Assembly (NCBI GenBank): GCA_040954595.2
Contig: CM082592.2
Location: 2,914,001 to 2,978,000, forward strand
Origin: Balanoglossus misakiensis
Lineage: Eukaryota; Hemichordata
Length of the DNA: 64,000 nt
Direction: 5' to 3'
Shown piece after piece: positions 36,120 through 49,156 of this stretch. How positions within the stretch are numbered: the stretch's first letter is position 1; the number at the start of each line of letters is the position of its first letter. The translations under genes were made by a program, and so were the position numbers. Under the pieces are notes generated by a model, which worked only from the letters and a program-made list of their open reading frames with translations, did not search any database and was not told where the DNA came from.

Positions 36120-38687
36120 TAAACATATGAGGATGTTAATGTTTTATTTACATAAACTTCAATTGGGTTTTTTTCACACGAAAGCCAAGCACAGTTGTTG
36201 CAAAGATTTTCCATGACAGCCACGCCATTCTCTATAAAACACTTTTTAATTGGCTGCACATTTTTCACCTAGATTAACATTTAAAGATTCAGCTAAAATA
36301 TACTGTAACCATAGTGCATATAATTGGAAATGTTTACATCAGTAATATTTTAAATAGTGAATTCACACTTCCAGGTAAATTAGATAAAAAACATAATAGC
36401 TAAAAACGTGAAGTTCACAATGAAAACAATCTTTAAAAAAAATCTTTACATATATGTAGGTAGGTGCATAGGTTTTCATGAAAAATTACAATTGCCACAT
36501 GAATCTCGTTATATTTTCAGTATCTCCACAATTATAATTTTTTACATCGATTAATATATTTTAGAAAAGATTTTTTCAATGGAACATAATTCACTGAAGA
36601 TGCTGAAAAGAATAATTTGAAAATACAATCTTTGAAGAAAATAAAATGTGCTGTCAAGTTTAATAGTGTACAAATAAGTGGCAATACAATACTGCTTTAC
36701 ATTACAAGGAACAAAGGATTGGTGGTTTGGACTAAAGTATTATTATACTGGTAAATTAACTGATCAAATAAAATAATTGGCTCTAAATTAATCTGGGAGT
36801 AGACCACAAATTGTCGCGCATAATGTATGTTTAAACTCCCTTCAATTCTTGAATCACTGGTAATTCAATTTTGGAGTAGGAAAACAAATACATTATCACT
36901 CAATTTTGATTCTGAAGTATTTGTATTGTTGAAATTTCAAATCCAATCAAATTTAAATTACACCTAATTCAACCAAATAAAAGAAATTGGAATGGATGTA
37001 TTTATCAAATAAATTTGTGCAATTTGTCAGTTGAAGTGAGAATATATTACAAATTGAATCTTCAACTTATTCAAGGAATAGACTTTAAGATAGCGCCATG
37101 GTTAATATATGCCATCTTGTCGGTATCATGCACTATTTACAGTCGATCACTGTAACATGTACCGTATACTAGCGAAGCCTGCTAGTTCATTTTCTCAATA
37201 CTTTATGAAGCATACGCTACCAATGATGGAGAGAGGGCAGGCAAAATGTATGTATGCCACAGGCAATTACATATTATGTAGATAATGGCATTTGTCTTTC
37301 AATATGTTCAGCTTTGTTTATATCTTTTAAGTGTTTTATAAAACGTGATGATGTTGAGATCTAGTTCATCCGTGCAACCAAGTGTGAATTCATTTGGGTG
37401 TATAACAAATTGTACCAGCATTCATCCATATTGGATACCTATTTTAGTTTTGGATTTCCTCATTCGGTTACCATGTGAACATAGAGTAATATGCATGGTT
37501 GAACACGGCAACATGACTTCTCCACCTGAGACCCCCCAATCTCTTGCTAGCCTACTAGTATTTCCTGACCAACTGGTATGAAAATTTAGATCTTAAAGTT
37601 GAGTTTAGCTCATATACATCTGTCTGTGTTACTTAGATGACATATTTCAAAAGAAAAGACATCATTTGCTTTTTTTGTGGAAAGAAATATGAATTTCATC
37701 TCACCAATTACCAACCAAATTTTTCCAAAGAAAACTTATTTTAAAAGGCAAATTATAATTCAAGTATGGAGAACAGAAAACAGCAAAAATGTCGATTTAA
37801 AAATATATTTTTCTTCAGAACTAATGTGACACACATTTTTCATCTCTGTTCTAATTCTCAGAAATGCTAAAAAAATATATATTTATATTACGGTAATCCA
37901 TATTACTAAATAATCCACATTCTGTAAAATATTAATCATTTATATTGAAAATCTAGATTACATTTTCTCCAATTACATTACATCTACTTATCGCATTCCA
38001 CGTAATTAAATTCTGAAACATATTTGATTCTGTAGGAGATTTTGAAAGTTGATTGTGTTGAACTTTGAAAAGGAAAGAATGTTTTGAAAGCAAAACAGGA
38101 CACCAATATTCCCCCAAATTCGCCATTAGATAATTATACCGCACATTTTGAAAGGTACCCTAATAGCACGAGCAAAGTAGATTTCACTGTAGCTAAGAAC
38201 ATGAGGGATGAGATGGAAAGTCTATGTTGATATTGTAATCTATAGCCTGTCTGGGTAATCTCATTTTTTGTAGGGATGTCCACTCATAATGCAAATGCAA
38301 GGTTAATCTCATTCCCTGTCTGCTCAAAATGAAGAAAATTTAATCATTTATTCTAATGATACTACAAGATTAGAAATATTTGTACCAGTTACTGTAACTT
38401 AAAACAGTGAAAATTTGGGATTTTAATTTTTTTCTCCTTTTTAATGTAGTACTCAATCCCATATAGTGACTGCCTGCATACATACCTGGGGAGGGAAATG
38501 TGAGTTGTATGCAGTGTGACGTGTGAACACATGCTACTGACTCTCATTACATTTTCAATCTTTCTGTTGGAGTGTTTACTACAGTATACTCAGCGCAGCT
38601 ATATTCAAGGTTATCTGCGGAACTCAACAGAATTTTTCAGGTATTTGGATAGAGACTGTGTTTTGACATTTTTTTTGGTCCAAAAAA

Positions 38688-39767
38688 ATGTCAAATTTTA
38701 GTAGTCTTTGGGAAAATGAGACTAACGTGACAAACAACTGGACTGATGTTGGACGTCCACTGAGAGCTTCATCATTCACATCGACCGCCGCAGCTCTACT
38801 GATTATATTGCTGATTGTCGGAGCGTGTGGTCATTCCCTGGTGGTGATGACAATCGTGCGCAAGAAACGACTGCGGACGTTCAGCTATGCCTTCATCGCC
38901 AGCATCAGTTGCACCAACATTGTCTTCGTCCTCTTTGTCATCCTCCCAACAATCGACACATTCTTGAACCGCAAGTGGAGAATCGGGCACGGCAGCTGTC
39001 TGATGCAGATCTATCTCAAACCCAGCCTCATCAGTATTGTGCTCTGGCACTACACGCTGCTCTCCATCAACCGCTACACTTTCCATGTATTTAATAACAA
39101 GTATTCAACGATTACAAGAAGGGCCTCCATGTGTGCTGCCTTAACTTTTGCCTGGACATTTCCATCTGTTATAACACTGATTCCATTCATCATGGCATTG
39201 CAATCCATGTCCTACAGTCCCCTGGTCTTTTTATGTATTCCCTCCGAAGGATATGGTAAAGTAGGAATTATTGTTCCGCTTGTCAATATGGTCATTCCCA
39301 GCATTTCTGTGTCTTCGCTGACATTTCTCATCTTTCAACACTATCACAAAAAGCGGAAAATCATCCAGCCGGCATCCAACACCAACCAAGTACAGATCAC
39401 CCTGAATGTACCACGGCTCAGCACGCATGAAACTCAATTTCTTAAAACCTCAGCGGTGACATTTTCCCTGACTGTGGCAAGTTATATACCGTATCACATC
39501 TTGCTTAACGTCGACCCAAACGTCTGGCTGCCCGACGCCTGGATTTTAGCCAACGTCTGGCTGTTTGCTGTCAATTGCCTTGTTCCTGTCGTCCACGGTG
39601 CTATGAATAACCGTTTCCAAGAAGCGTACATTGAACTGTTATTGTGCGGGCTGTGTAAGCCAATTGACGATGTCACTACTTTGCCGAGAGAAGGGCGATC
39701 GCGAACAATGGCAATGAACACACGACTTAACAGCGCTCATCACTTAACTGTTATCGAGATACCTTAA
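38688..39767 (+). CDS. Intronless class A (rhodopsin-like) G-protein-coupled receptor
   Basis: A single open frame of 359 residues with seven hydrophobic segments. TM1 is at about 34-57, TM2 68-90, TM3 104-126, TM4 147-170, TM5 191-217, TM6 253-276 and TM7 284-305. The extracellular N-terminus has four N-glycosylation sequons (N3, N10, N13, N17). The conserved disulphide pair is present (C104 at the top of TM3, C183 in loop 2), as are the TM4 Trp (W156), the TM6 Pro (P268) and the TM7 Pro (P300). C320 and C323 after helix 8 could be palmitoylated. Several hallmark positions differ: the TM1 Asn is His49, the TM2 Asp is Asn77, DRY is NRY (128-130), the TM6 Trp is Tyr266, and NPxxY is VPVVH (299-303). 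The ligand is unknown. It is at the plasma membrane by family. The start is the first ATG of the frame and immediately precedes the glycosylated N-terminus. Confidence 0.93.
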   Translation: MSNFSSLWENETNVTNNWTDVGRPLRASSFTSTAAALLIILLIVGACGHSLVVMTIVRKKRLRTFSYAFIASISCTNIVFVLFVILPTIDTFLNRKWRIGHGSCLMQIYLKPSLISIVLWHYTLLSINRYTFHVFNNKYSTITRRASMCAALTFAWTFPSVITLIPFIMALQSMSYSPLVFLCIPSEGYGKVGIIVPLVNMVIPSISVSSLTFLIFQHYHKKRKIIQPASNTNQVQITLNVPRLSTHETQFLKTSAVTFSLTVASYIPYHILLNVDPNVWLPDAWILANVWLFAVNCLVPVVHGAMNNRFQEAYIELLLCGLCKPIDDVTTLPREGRSRTMAMNTRLNSAHHLTVIEIP

Positions 39768-41369
39768 ACGGCAAAAATATGATACGTCACGCTTTCATAT
39801 CTGATAATATTTTGTGTCGTACAGACCATCAAGCTATCGAGCACAGACTACAAAAAATCAGCTTGTATTATTCTCTTGACAAAACCATCTACTTTGAATA
39901 TTCTGAAATACAGCATGTCTTCTGCAAAGCCGTATACATCATTTTTCTGTGACGAACATTAATGAGGTCTATCACCTCTCAGTATTAATGTTGTGAGTAA
40001 AATACACACCATGGGCAAACATAGTGTATGGGTCATTGACATGTAATAATTGCTGTTCTTTATAATGCTTCATCACTCAAATCACGTGGATAATTAGGTT
40101 TCAACTTCACAAGTAGGAATATACAATGAATGCCGATCAGATATACATGGACATTTGAAAACAGCCTCTTTAGCACGGATTACAGTCATTTTCATCCGTC
40201 GTGATGTCAGTAATTTCACGACAACTGCCGTTGTGTATTTCCTGTTATTTGCAACATTTTGTCACAAAGTGTAAAATCAGTATTCCTTCATCTTAAATTA
40301 GCAGATTGTATCTAGGCTCTGATGTAATATACACATCTCGAAAACAACTGCAATTTGTTCTACAGTGAGTTCTCCACCCTGTCAGCTGACACTACACTGA
40401 AGCTAAAATGCCCTTTTTACGTGATTCTTGAATTACGATTTCTTCTTAAATGCTCTTTTCACTGCAAACGGTTTGCAATATCAATACTGCCATCACTACA
40501 CGTAATTGTATAAACAGCAAAATCTTTTCTGTAATGTTTTTGAAGATCACGAAGTGTTTGTATTCAAAATACGACATTTTTTGCATGCAGCCTTGACCCT
40601 TTCACGCTTATAAGTTAAATAATGATTTCCTTTGTCTAGTTCAATGACATGTCACTTCCTTTGCACTTAATAATAATTTCCTTGATCCAGCTGGTTACTC
40701 ACTACCACTTGCCCAAAATCATTCTTTTTCATTATTACACACACTGTTTTTGTATGATGTTTTATATATATCACAGACATGTCAGTTTTCAAATGACATC
40801 ATAATCACTTCAGTGATGGATGCTGTTTTGTATACATGCATGTCGTGACTCTATTGAATATATATATTGAGGTAACGCTTGGACAGTTATGATGACATTA
40901 CTGATGTGTTTATTTATGTCTGCGCAAAATAATAATATATGACTTGATTATTCAAATGTCCCAGCAAAAATAAATTAATTTCTACAATTACTGGACAAAT
41001 TTCTAATCAGTTTCTAAACCAAACAATTTTTTAAATGTAAAACTAAATTTTTAGTTAAATAATTTTCTTACATTTTTGCATATATAACATGATTTGGAAT
41101 TTTTATCCATACAGGTATGTTTTAACCATCTAAACTTATCGAACATGTGTCATTAAATATTGTCAAGGTGATTAATACACTACACAAATTATTGGTGAAT
41201 ACAGAATGTGGATGTAGTTGTAGAAAAATCAAATCTATTCTGCTTAGTTCCATACATTGCAGTATAAACCATTTTATGGTATCAATAGGGTGATGTGCCC
41301 TATCAGTCAATATGACACACCACTATTTTTGATAAAAAAAATAGTTTCTGATGTAATATGTGAAGGTAA

Positions 41370-41545
41370 AAAGGCTGCCACAAAGAAAATTTTTGAAATT
41401 CTCAGAATGAGAAAAAAAATGATTTTTAAAAATCATGTTTGTTAGAGGGCAGACTGGTTTGAGCCGCAAAGAATATTTTTGAAATTCTCAAATCGAGAAA
41501 AAAATAAGATTTAAAAAAATCATGTTTGTTAGAAGGCAGACTGGT
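41370..41545. repeat. Direct duplication of ~85 bp
   Basis: The block TTTTTGAAATTCTCA(G/A), then GAGAAAAAAA, then AATCATGTTTGTTAGA(G/A)GGC and AGACTGGTTTG, occurs twice in tandem. The TTGTTAGAGGGCA motif also borders the element at 25622-26361, so it is a dispersed repeat. Confidence 0.7.
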
Positions 41546-42829
41546 TTGGGTGCCCTGTCTTTATGAGCATTTACAGTAAAAACACTGACACACGGTGACT
41601 ATATTCTACCAATTTGAAGAAAAAAAATATTTTTGCAGATTGCATTTTATGATAAAGTATATTTCAAATAAAGCAGCATGAACATTGCCATGCAACTGTT
41701 AGAATTATAAGGACACATTGATGACAAAAATTGGTAAAGAATCCCTTTGTTTGAATACATTGAATTTCACACAAAGTAATTTTTATTTTTACAAAACACA
41801 AGTATTAAATATTCTGTAAATCAGTTTTAAAAGTTAGTCATTTACAATAATACGAGCTACTGGTAATATTACCACATGTGAATTTTGTTTGTGTTGAAAA
41901 TCATGTAGCCACACCTTTTATGTAAGTTGTAGAATATTCTGACATAACAGAAACTGAGAATGTATAGTTTGAAATAACACAGCAGGCTTACCAGACACAC
42001 ATCCTTATTGTATGCCAAGAATAAGGGCGTGTACGAAGATTTTGAATCCTAGCAGATTTAATCCTCCAATTATTCAGGGATTATACGAATAACATTGACA
42101 ACTACTGATTATGTATGAGAGCACGGTCCTAAATCTTGAAATAAATTACTTTGAGCCAAATATGTTATAATATAATAAATTGTACCTGTGAACCTTATTA
42201 ATTGTATGTTTTATCATATTTTTCTTAGGCATATGGATCCTAAGTTAACAAACATACTTTGAGCCAAACTGTACATGTCAGTGCGTCGTTATTGTTTGGT
42301 GAAACGACAAAGAAACGATATGCTGCAGTTTGACATATCTCAATTTGCTGCTTAATCTAGATCATGGTTTTCCGTGATGGATAATGTCATATGAAGCGAA
42401 TTACCACCTCTTCATTATACAAAAAACTCTTATCTCTGATAAATCCATCTGGTACTGTCTGGGTTTTTTTTGTTCAAAAATCCAGCTATTTCATTTCTGC
42501 ACTACAAGAAAATTGGAGATAAATACTCTTTTTTGTGTTCAAAATATTGGCAGACCTTCATGAGGGACTAGCTGTCGTACTTCATCCTGGTGCGCAGTTA
42601 CGATTGCGCTTATCTGATATTACTGAACATGTCACATCATTCTATTCTGACTTTAGAAGCAGACAGCAGCTGAGCTCTCCTTTTCGATCAAACAAACAGG
42701 TCTGATAGTGTCACATTTCACTCGTATGCATTAATTCCCAGTAGCATTTTCGTTCACAATTCAAGCAATCTGGTTTCGTGTTTTTTTGGAATTTGGCCGC
42801 TTGCAGCAAGGTTAACAAACACGTCAATG

Positions 42830-43110
42830 TTAAAGCTCCATTAGCTGTAACTTCTGGCTGTGTTTTCAGTATTTTTGTTTTGTGTATCTACTGCAGTTTC
42901 TTGTTCAAATTCCTGAAAACATGATAAAATGCTCAGCATATACATGACTGTATGTATCATCAGTATTTTTACTGTGCAGAATTTGAATTCAAATTCAGAC
43001 TAGAATAAATTCAATTCATTTTTCAACGATAACAATTGTAGTTATACACATACTGGCTATAATATCAGACAAGCTGAGTACTGGGTAATTAAATAAGCAT
43101 GCTGTGTGGA
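42830..43110. repeat. Element with TTAAAG...CATTAGCTG end (copy 2)
   Basis: The first 80 bases match the element at 20594-20953 closely (TTAAAGCTCCATTAGCTGTA, GTGTATCTACTG, TTCTTGTT). Later blocks such as CTGAGTACTGG and AAGCATGCTGT also match. The right end is not clear. Confidence 0.6.
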
Positions 43111-45152
43111 GTGGAGCAAGAAAGAATCTATACAGAACTGCTGTTTGTATGCTTTACCTTTAATACAGTAATAAGTAATCACTGTAAATGTTTCATAGAA
43201 ATTTATGAAGCCAAATGATGTAATAAGTCGCTCCAATTCACACAATGGTTCTACTTAATAAACATTTAAAATGATTTGACTTGAGTGTTCTGTAGACTCT
43301 TCTGTAAAACCAGTCTGAATCCAACCCTGTCTAATCTGGAAACCTAGTTATTAGATCGGTTTACATATTTTCCAGTCCCTACCATGTTACTATGGATGTC
43401 TATCTACTGATTGCAAGATCTCGTTTCACAGTGGGAACGTTAATCCCTCCTTTTCATTGAGTGTGTTCAGTCTTGTATAACTTGTACTGCCACCCACCCC
43501 CAAACCACCCCACCCACCTTTTTTCCTATGTAAGAAAATGTTAATAGGAACCTCTGAAGTCTGTAGTAAGAGTCTGCTGCGATTTTATAATGACAGTAAC
43601 CACAGCTCAAATGGGTTTTCACTGCTTGGGGATCAAATCGCATTATAATAATTGCATTTTGGGTGAAAGGGGTGACTACTCGCTGTAGTACGAATTAGAA
43701 GAATTTATATGTTAACTGTATTAAATGACTTCCTTTGGTTATAAATTTGACTTTATTAAAAGTAAGAATATATATAGAACTCATCCAAATTATTTTGATG
43801 TTTTTCTGCTACAAAGTTTTCGAACGAGCCAATGTCAATTCAGCTAATAAACTTCCATTTGTTACAACAAGGCAAAAATCATGTGAGATTTTCATTACTC
43901 ACCTAGGCAAAGAGAAATAACTGGACAACTATATGAAGTGACTGTGTTCTAGACTACCAGGTAATGACTATTGTGTGTGTGTCTGCTGGTCTGTCTGTCC
44001 GTCGGTAGCACTCTCTCATTCTCTCTCTTGTGAGTGAAGACATTAACATATCCCAATAAACACATGTTTATTAAGCTGATTACAAGTACAAAATATTTAA
44101 CTTAGCTGATTACAAACATGATATCACAATCAACAGACATAAAACCCAGCAGGAAGATATCACAATTCACAGGACATGTTGCAGCAGAAAACAGACACAT
44201 ATTCTTATCTACAAATTCAGTCTCATTAAGATGGGACACCCATATTTTTTGCCAGTTGCTATTTTGGGACATTACACCCAAATTTGGACAAAACTGTCCA
44301 GAGGCTGGTAACTAGTTGAAAATATGTATGAACCATGTTTGTGGGCATGCACCAGAGACAAAATTGATCGGTAGGTCAAAACTCAAAACTTGGATTTCAG
44401 CATACATGTACCACCCCTAAAAAACTCACCCATTTTGATATTCTTGGCCTACACTCAAAACAGACTGTACACCAATAGCAACTGACAAAAAGATACCGGT
44501 GCCGTAACTTAAATTTGCTTCTATCTTTTGTATTTCGTAATTGTGCCACCGTCCTAAATAACAGAAATTATAGGCATATAAAGAATATAAAAAAAGACAA
44601 AGCATATAACTGAATAAGATTGATACAGCCTGTGGACAAAACTTTTGAAATCTTCCTACGTCACAATTAAATCACAGTTATGAGAAGAAACCATTCCTGG
44701 ATATGACATTGCTGTTTCTTACAAGCCTATTTGGCTTTTTGTATTGAACAGATAGAATTATCTCTTCTTATGTTCTATGATGTACCATGACACAAGATAA
44801 CAAAAAAATTCTTAAAATTATACAAAAAGTACCAGTCAGAAACAAGTAAGAGATTTGCAGTAAACGGCTCATCTGGAATAATGAAATTGTGCAAAACACA
44901 GTTTTCATATTCTGATTTTCTTTATAAACTAGTCACATGATCTCAGCTGGTCATGTGATCCTAAACTTTACCATATGATATGACAAAAGATACATTAACA
45001 AATGCTAATGATAAGAAAAATCATATTAAACAAGTCATTGTCAATGACACAGTCCTTGTTCCTTAGAAGATTATGAATAAATGGAGGAAATCCTGGTGGA
45101 ATGAAATCAGTCAAGGCAAGCCTGCAAAATGGCTCATGTCACAATTTTTGGC

Positions 45153-45664
45153 TTAAAGGCACGTAAGCTGTAACTTTTGGGATAATTTTCATAATTTTTG
45201 TTTCAAACTGCACTACCATTAGTCCATGCAGATGAAGGCATTGAACAATACACAAGCATTATAAACCCTAAATATGAGTGCATATGCAAGTTTTAACCAG
45301 ATAAATAATAAAGCTTTGCCGCAAGCGATTATGGCCGCCACCGTGGGAAAATGCAAGAAACAATGAAAATGTCGCATTTCCGGTTGTGAAACTTCATAAA
45401 CAAAACATGATCTCATCCACTGGAGCTCATGGAAGTAAATGTACACCACTGAGACATCAGATTTTCATTTTTCATTGCAATATTGCACTTTTTTAAAAAT
45501 TGCAGGAATTTTCGTTTTTCTTTAATTTTTGGCCATTTTGTCATAAATAAGTGTTGAGCTTAATATATTATCATGAAATAGCATTTAATAGACATAATTA
45601 AAAGCATATATGAGATTATTTAAAACTTTAAATTTTTATCCAGTTGCAGCTTACGTGCCTTTAA
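45153..45664. mobile_element. TIR element, TTAAAGGCACGTAAGCTG ends (~512 bp)
   Basis: TTAAAGGCACGTAAGCTGTAA at the left mirrors GCAGCTTACGTGCCTTTAA at the right. The interior is AT-rich and non-coding. A fragment of its right part is at 36001-36119. Confidence 0.8.
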
Positions 45665-46627
45665 TAGAAAAGGTATCTGGGTAAAAATGTCATGGTTATA
45701 TATACTTAGGGAACCTGCCCATCTTCATATAAGTGAATAAAATGATAATTTCATAGAACAAGAACATTTCTGTAACTAAATCATAAACAATAACACACAT
45801 GGATACTAATTCTAGTTTTGATATATTTGACATATAAATCTATCAAACAACCAAAGGAATATTGAGATTTGTTACATGTGAAACATCATCATATTTCACA
45901 CCTATAGAGTTATCAATGGAAAATTGTGCAATGAATTACATTGTATTCTCAAGAGAAAACATTTTAATGGTCTCAATAATAGAAAATATAAAATATGTCA
46001 AACATAAATTTATCCCAGATATTTTCACTTTGTGTGATAGTTCATTAAAAATGCCATGGCCAAATAATGAACTTTAAGGAATATTAATGTTGTTCCAATA
46101 TAGCTTGTCTCAGTTTTACCACACTGATAATAAACAATTCAGTTTAGCACAGTTTCAGCATCAAAGATGAAGCCTTCATGAACAGTATACAAATATTGAA
46201 TAGCTAATGCAGTCGACATGCAATGAAAGAAGACAGTTATAACAGACAGGTTCAGCTACACGTTTCACATGAAAGTGAAATGTCACAAATTTTTGTGATG
46301 ACATCATCAAATTTTGTGTCAATATTGGCATTCATGTAAATGGCGTTGTGTTTAATTTTTACATGCAGATAGGTGATTTCACGTTAGTTGCAAACATGAA
46401 ATGTTAGCTAATTTGTGGGAAACAAAAAATCACAAATGCCTTGTCTCACAGTGACAAACACGAACGCATATTCATTTTGTGGGTCATTTTATGTGAAATT
46501 TGGTCATCGATTTGTATGGTCACCCTGAAGGCTTTAATTCCTTTTATCATCAATATGCAGCGTCGCACCATGCTCACAGGGGAATTAGGTATATGCTGGG
46601 TCTATTATACTGTTACATATGAAGAAT

Positions 46628-46886
46628 TATAATATACCTCATGCTAATACTGTGCCGTGATTCGCCAGAATCCGTCACGTGATAGGAAAATAGAATCGAC
46701 TATGAACCGCTAGGGAAATAGCAGAAAAAATATAAACCGGTCACGTGACCAGCGTGAGTGCGCAGACTCGGTCACGTCAATCAGCCTCGCGTCGTCTGAC
46801 ACAATGGCCACCGCGGAAGATGTTGTCTGCCAGCCTCAAGAGAAAATTGCAAGATTTTCCCAGCTATTAGCATGAGGTTTATTATA
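46628..46886. mobile_element. Small TIR element carrying two CACGTG sites
   Basis: TATAATATACCTCATGCTAAT at 46628-46648 is the inverse of ATTAGCATGAGGTTTATTATA at 46866-46886 with one mismatch. The roughly 215-bp interior is unusually CpG-rich. It holds TCACGTGA (near 46676) and GTCACGTGAC (near 46740), and a minus-free ATGGCCACC-type start with only a short frame. It abuts another palindrome at 46887. Confidence 0.65.
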
Positions 46887-47080
46887 AAACACCTATAGCC
46901 TGGCCTATATTCGGGCTATAGCAGCCGTTTTTACCCCCTCGTGACTGTGAGTTACCAGAATAATATGCTATTTCACTCGGCCTGCGGCCTCGGGAAATAG
47001 CATATGATTCTGGTAACTCACAGCCCCTCGGGTGTAATAAACGGCCGCTATGGCCCTCATGGCCAGGCAATAGGTGTTCA
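46887..47080. repeat. Near-perfect palindrome (~85-bp arms)
   Basis: ACACCTATAGCCTGGCC and TGAGTTACCAGAATAATATG at the left mirror CATATGATTCTGGTAACTCA and GGCCAGGCAATAGGTGT at the right. The hinge is CGGCCTGCGGCCTCGG. It is non-coding and would fold into a long hairpin. Confidence 0.8.
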
Positions 47081-47189
47081 ATATAAAACATTTTTGAACA
47101 GTACAAACATAAATTAATATTTTTAATATTATAACACAGAATCACTCTACAATGTAATATTGTGAAAAAACTAATTATCAGTGTCAGTG

Positions 47190-47289
47190 CTAAGAATTAT
47201 AAGAAATACCAGCTGACAAGAACTCTGCGGTAAAGAATGGATGTGCCACACAAACAGATGTTTGACTTGATGCTTTTCCATGCCATAGT
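47190..47289 (-). CDS. Candidate last exon of the PTP-PEST-like gene
   Basis: Acceptor TTTGCATTTTTAG at 47290, then 100 bases ending in TAG. The phase fits the two-base remainder left by the exon at 49220-49157. It would add LWHGKASSQTS...SAGISYNS, which I do not recognise. With no homology and many chance frames in AT-rich DNA, this is weak. Confidence 0.25.
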
Positions 47290-48157
47290 CTAAAAATGCA
47301 AACGTAAACATGGGTTCTACGCTGATGTAGCTGAACCTGTCTAATGGTATAATGAGCAGGTGATACCTTAACAATATTCAAATCACCACTGATTATAACT
47401 GATGGTGTCTAAGATTTCAAACAGAGTTCTTCAATGTCAACCATTCATTGGTCATTTGAGGAGTGTTGTGAGAGTGAGGGAGGTTGTAGCCATGGTGACT
47501 GGTTGGAGTGAAGTGTCTGAATGATCAAGTCAGATGGGCCAAGGTGATTCTAATCAGAAATTGTGCGTGTGGGGGTGATTATCCATTATCTTCTATACAT
47601 TCTACAGTTGCAACAATATAAAACATTGTGGGTCTGTATTCTCTACATACTAAACAGACCATATAATCATTCACATAAAATTCTCAGTAAAAGCGATCGA
47701 AAATCTGGTTTTCCTGCAACATTGTTCGCAGCTGAATACATCAGAATAAAAAAAATCCATGAAACATTATGAGCTGATAATACACAAAGACCTTATGCCT
47801 GCAGGTATAGCATGTGTGCGATGGTCCCAATGGAAAACATCATCTCTTGATGATTGCCAAGGTTTATCTAGAAGAGATGTACTCCTGGCAAGACATTGGA
47901 AAATTGCTGGAAGGCAAATGTGGGTTGGCATGAAAAGAAATCTAACATGTACAATTATACTAGGGTTGTTATGAAAATAAAGAGAAGTCCACCGTCAGAC
48001 ATTACATCACCAAGCATTCTACATTGGCAATATAGGGGACTGATGATTTCATATGCAATAGTATTCTCATAAACGTATTCTAATAATATCATTTATCTCT
48101 GTCAGTAAATTTCATCCATGCTAGTTAGTTTGATATTCTCTGAATCATGCACAGACA

Positions 48158-48360
48158 TACTGTAACATGGGAAATTTTCACAAGCGATAAATTTTCGTGA
48201 ACTTCACAAGAGCAAAAAAACAACAACGTGAAAATGTTTTTCGGAGATATCGATACAGTCAGTGAAATACGAAAATGCGAAAATTAATTTGTCGCGTAAC
48301 ATTTGCCTCTTTTTATATCGCGAAAAATTTCCTGTTGCGAAAATTTCCCGTTTTACAGTA
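48158..48360. mobile_element. MITE, TACTGTAAAACGGG family (copy 6)
   Basis: Starts TACTGTAACATGGGAAATTT and ends TTTCCCGTTTTACAGTA, with internal TTTTTCGGAGATATCGAT. The family is described at 12096-12286. Confidence 0.85.
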
Positions 48361-49156
48361 CAATGTACGAACCAACTGGATAAAATCCAGACATACTAGT
48401 ATTAAATGGAATGGATAGTCCTAACAAATGAGGATCATTACAGAAGCTTGTAATTCTGAATATGACGGCCATCACTCACATTCCATCTACTTCTGAATAC
48501 AAATAATAATATTCTTTTATCTCTCACTGTTTATGATCAAGGCAGCTTAATAATCATTACAAGATACGTCTTGATGAAAAAGGATCTTGGTTGTTCATAA
48601 TATAGTTTTACCAAGTTTGTAAAAACAAATCTGTGAAGCCAAACATCTGCAATGACATTGTTGAGCCATCAATATACACACACTTTCAGCCCACGCTGGT
48701 AGCTGACAACTGAATTTCAGTCCAGACAGAACTTTTTATGTTATCAATAACATTCCACTTTACAGGTATATATAGTGACACGCTAAATACTTGGCATTTA
48801 AGGCAAGTAGAACAATAAATTGTATTTGTTCAATGCAAATGCCAAAATAATAAAATTATCGTTAAAATTTACAGCTATACTGTCTGCTTAACTGGCAAGT
48901 TTTGTTTATTTTGGTGAACCAAATAATATCTGAAACATTTCAGGAATGAAATTACTACTGAAACTAAAATCTAAGCAATACAGTCTGCAATCTGTATTTT
49001 ATGGTTGAATAGAGTTGTGATTGACACCTGTGTGGCAAGACTCATGTGGAGGCCGAGCTATCTACACAGTACCATCCTTTCTGATTATTGAATATATAAC
49101 AAAGTTTAAGTAGATTATTTGCAAAAATGTAAACATGTCTTGTAAGCTCAACTTAC

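Larger units (their letters stand above)
31530..38687. other. Gene-poor spacer between CFAP276 and the GPCR
   Basis: I see no exon with family resemblance. It contains a poly-G tract (32886-32900), a TIR element (34077-34267) and the right end of a repeat (36001-36119). The longest open frame (33344-33712) has no recognisable domain and unconvincing composition. Confidence 0.55.
39768..47189. other. Gene-poor spacer downstream of the GPCR
   Basis: No further coding exon is recognisable. It holds a tandem duplication (41370-41545), a copy of the CATTAGCTG element (from 42830), a TIR element (45153-45664) and two adjacent palindromic elements (46628-47080). The proximal part may be 3' UTR of the GPCR. 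Confidence 0.5.

Noticed and set aside
38796-39721. Several frames on both strands over the GPCR
   Set aside because: They are shadows of the 359-codon receptor frame, which has clear transmembrane and family signals.
46804-46875. ATGGCCACCGCGG mini-gene start with a good Kozak context
   Set aside because: It stops after about 22 codons without a donor site that would extend it convincingly. It lies inside a TIR element.
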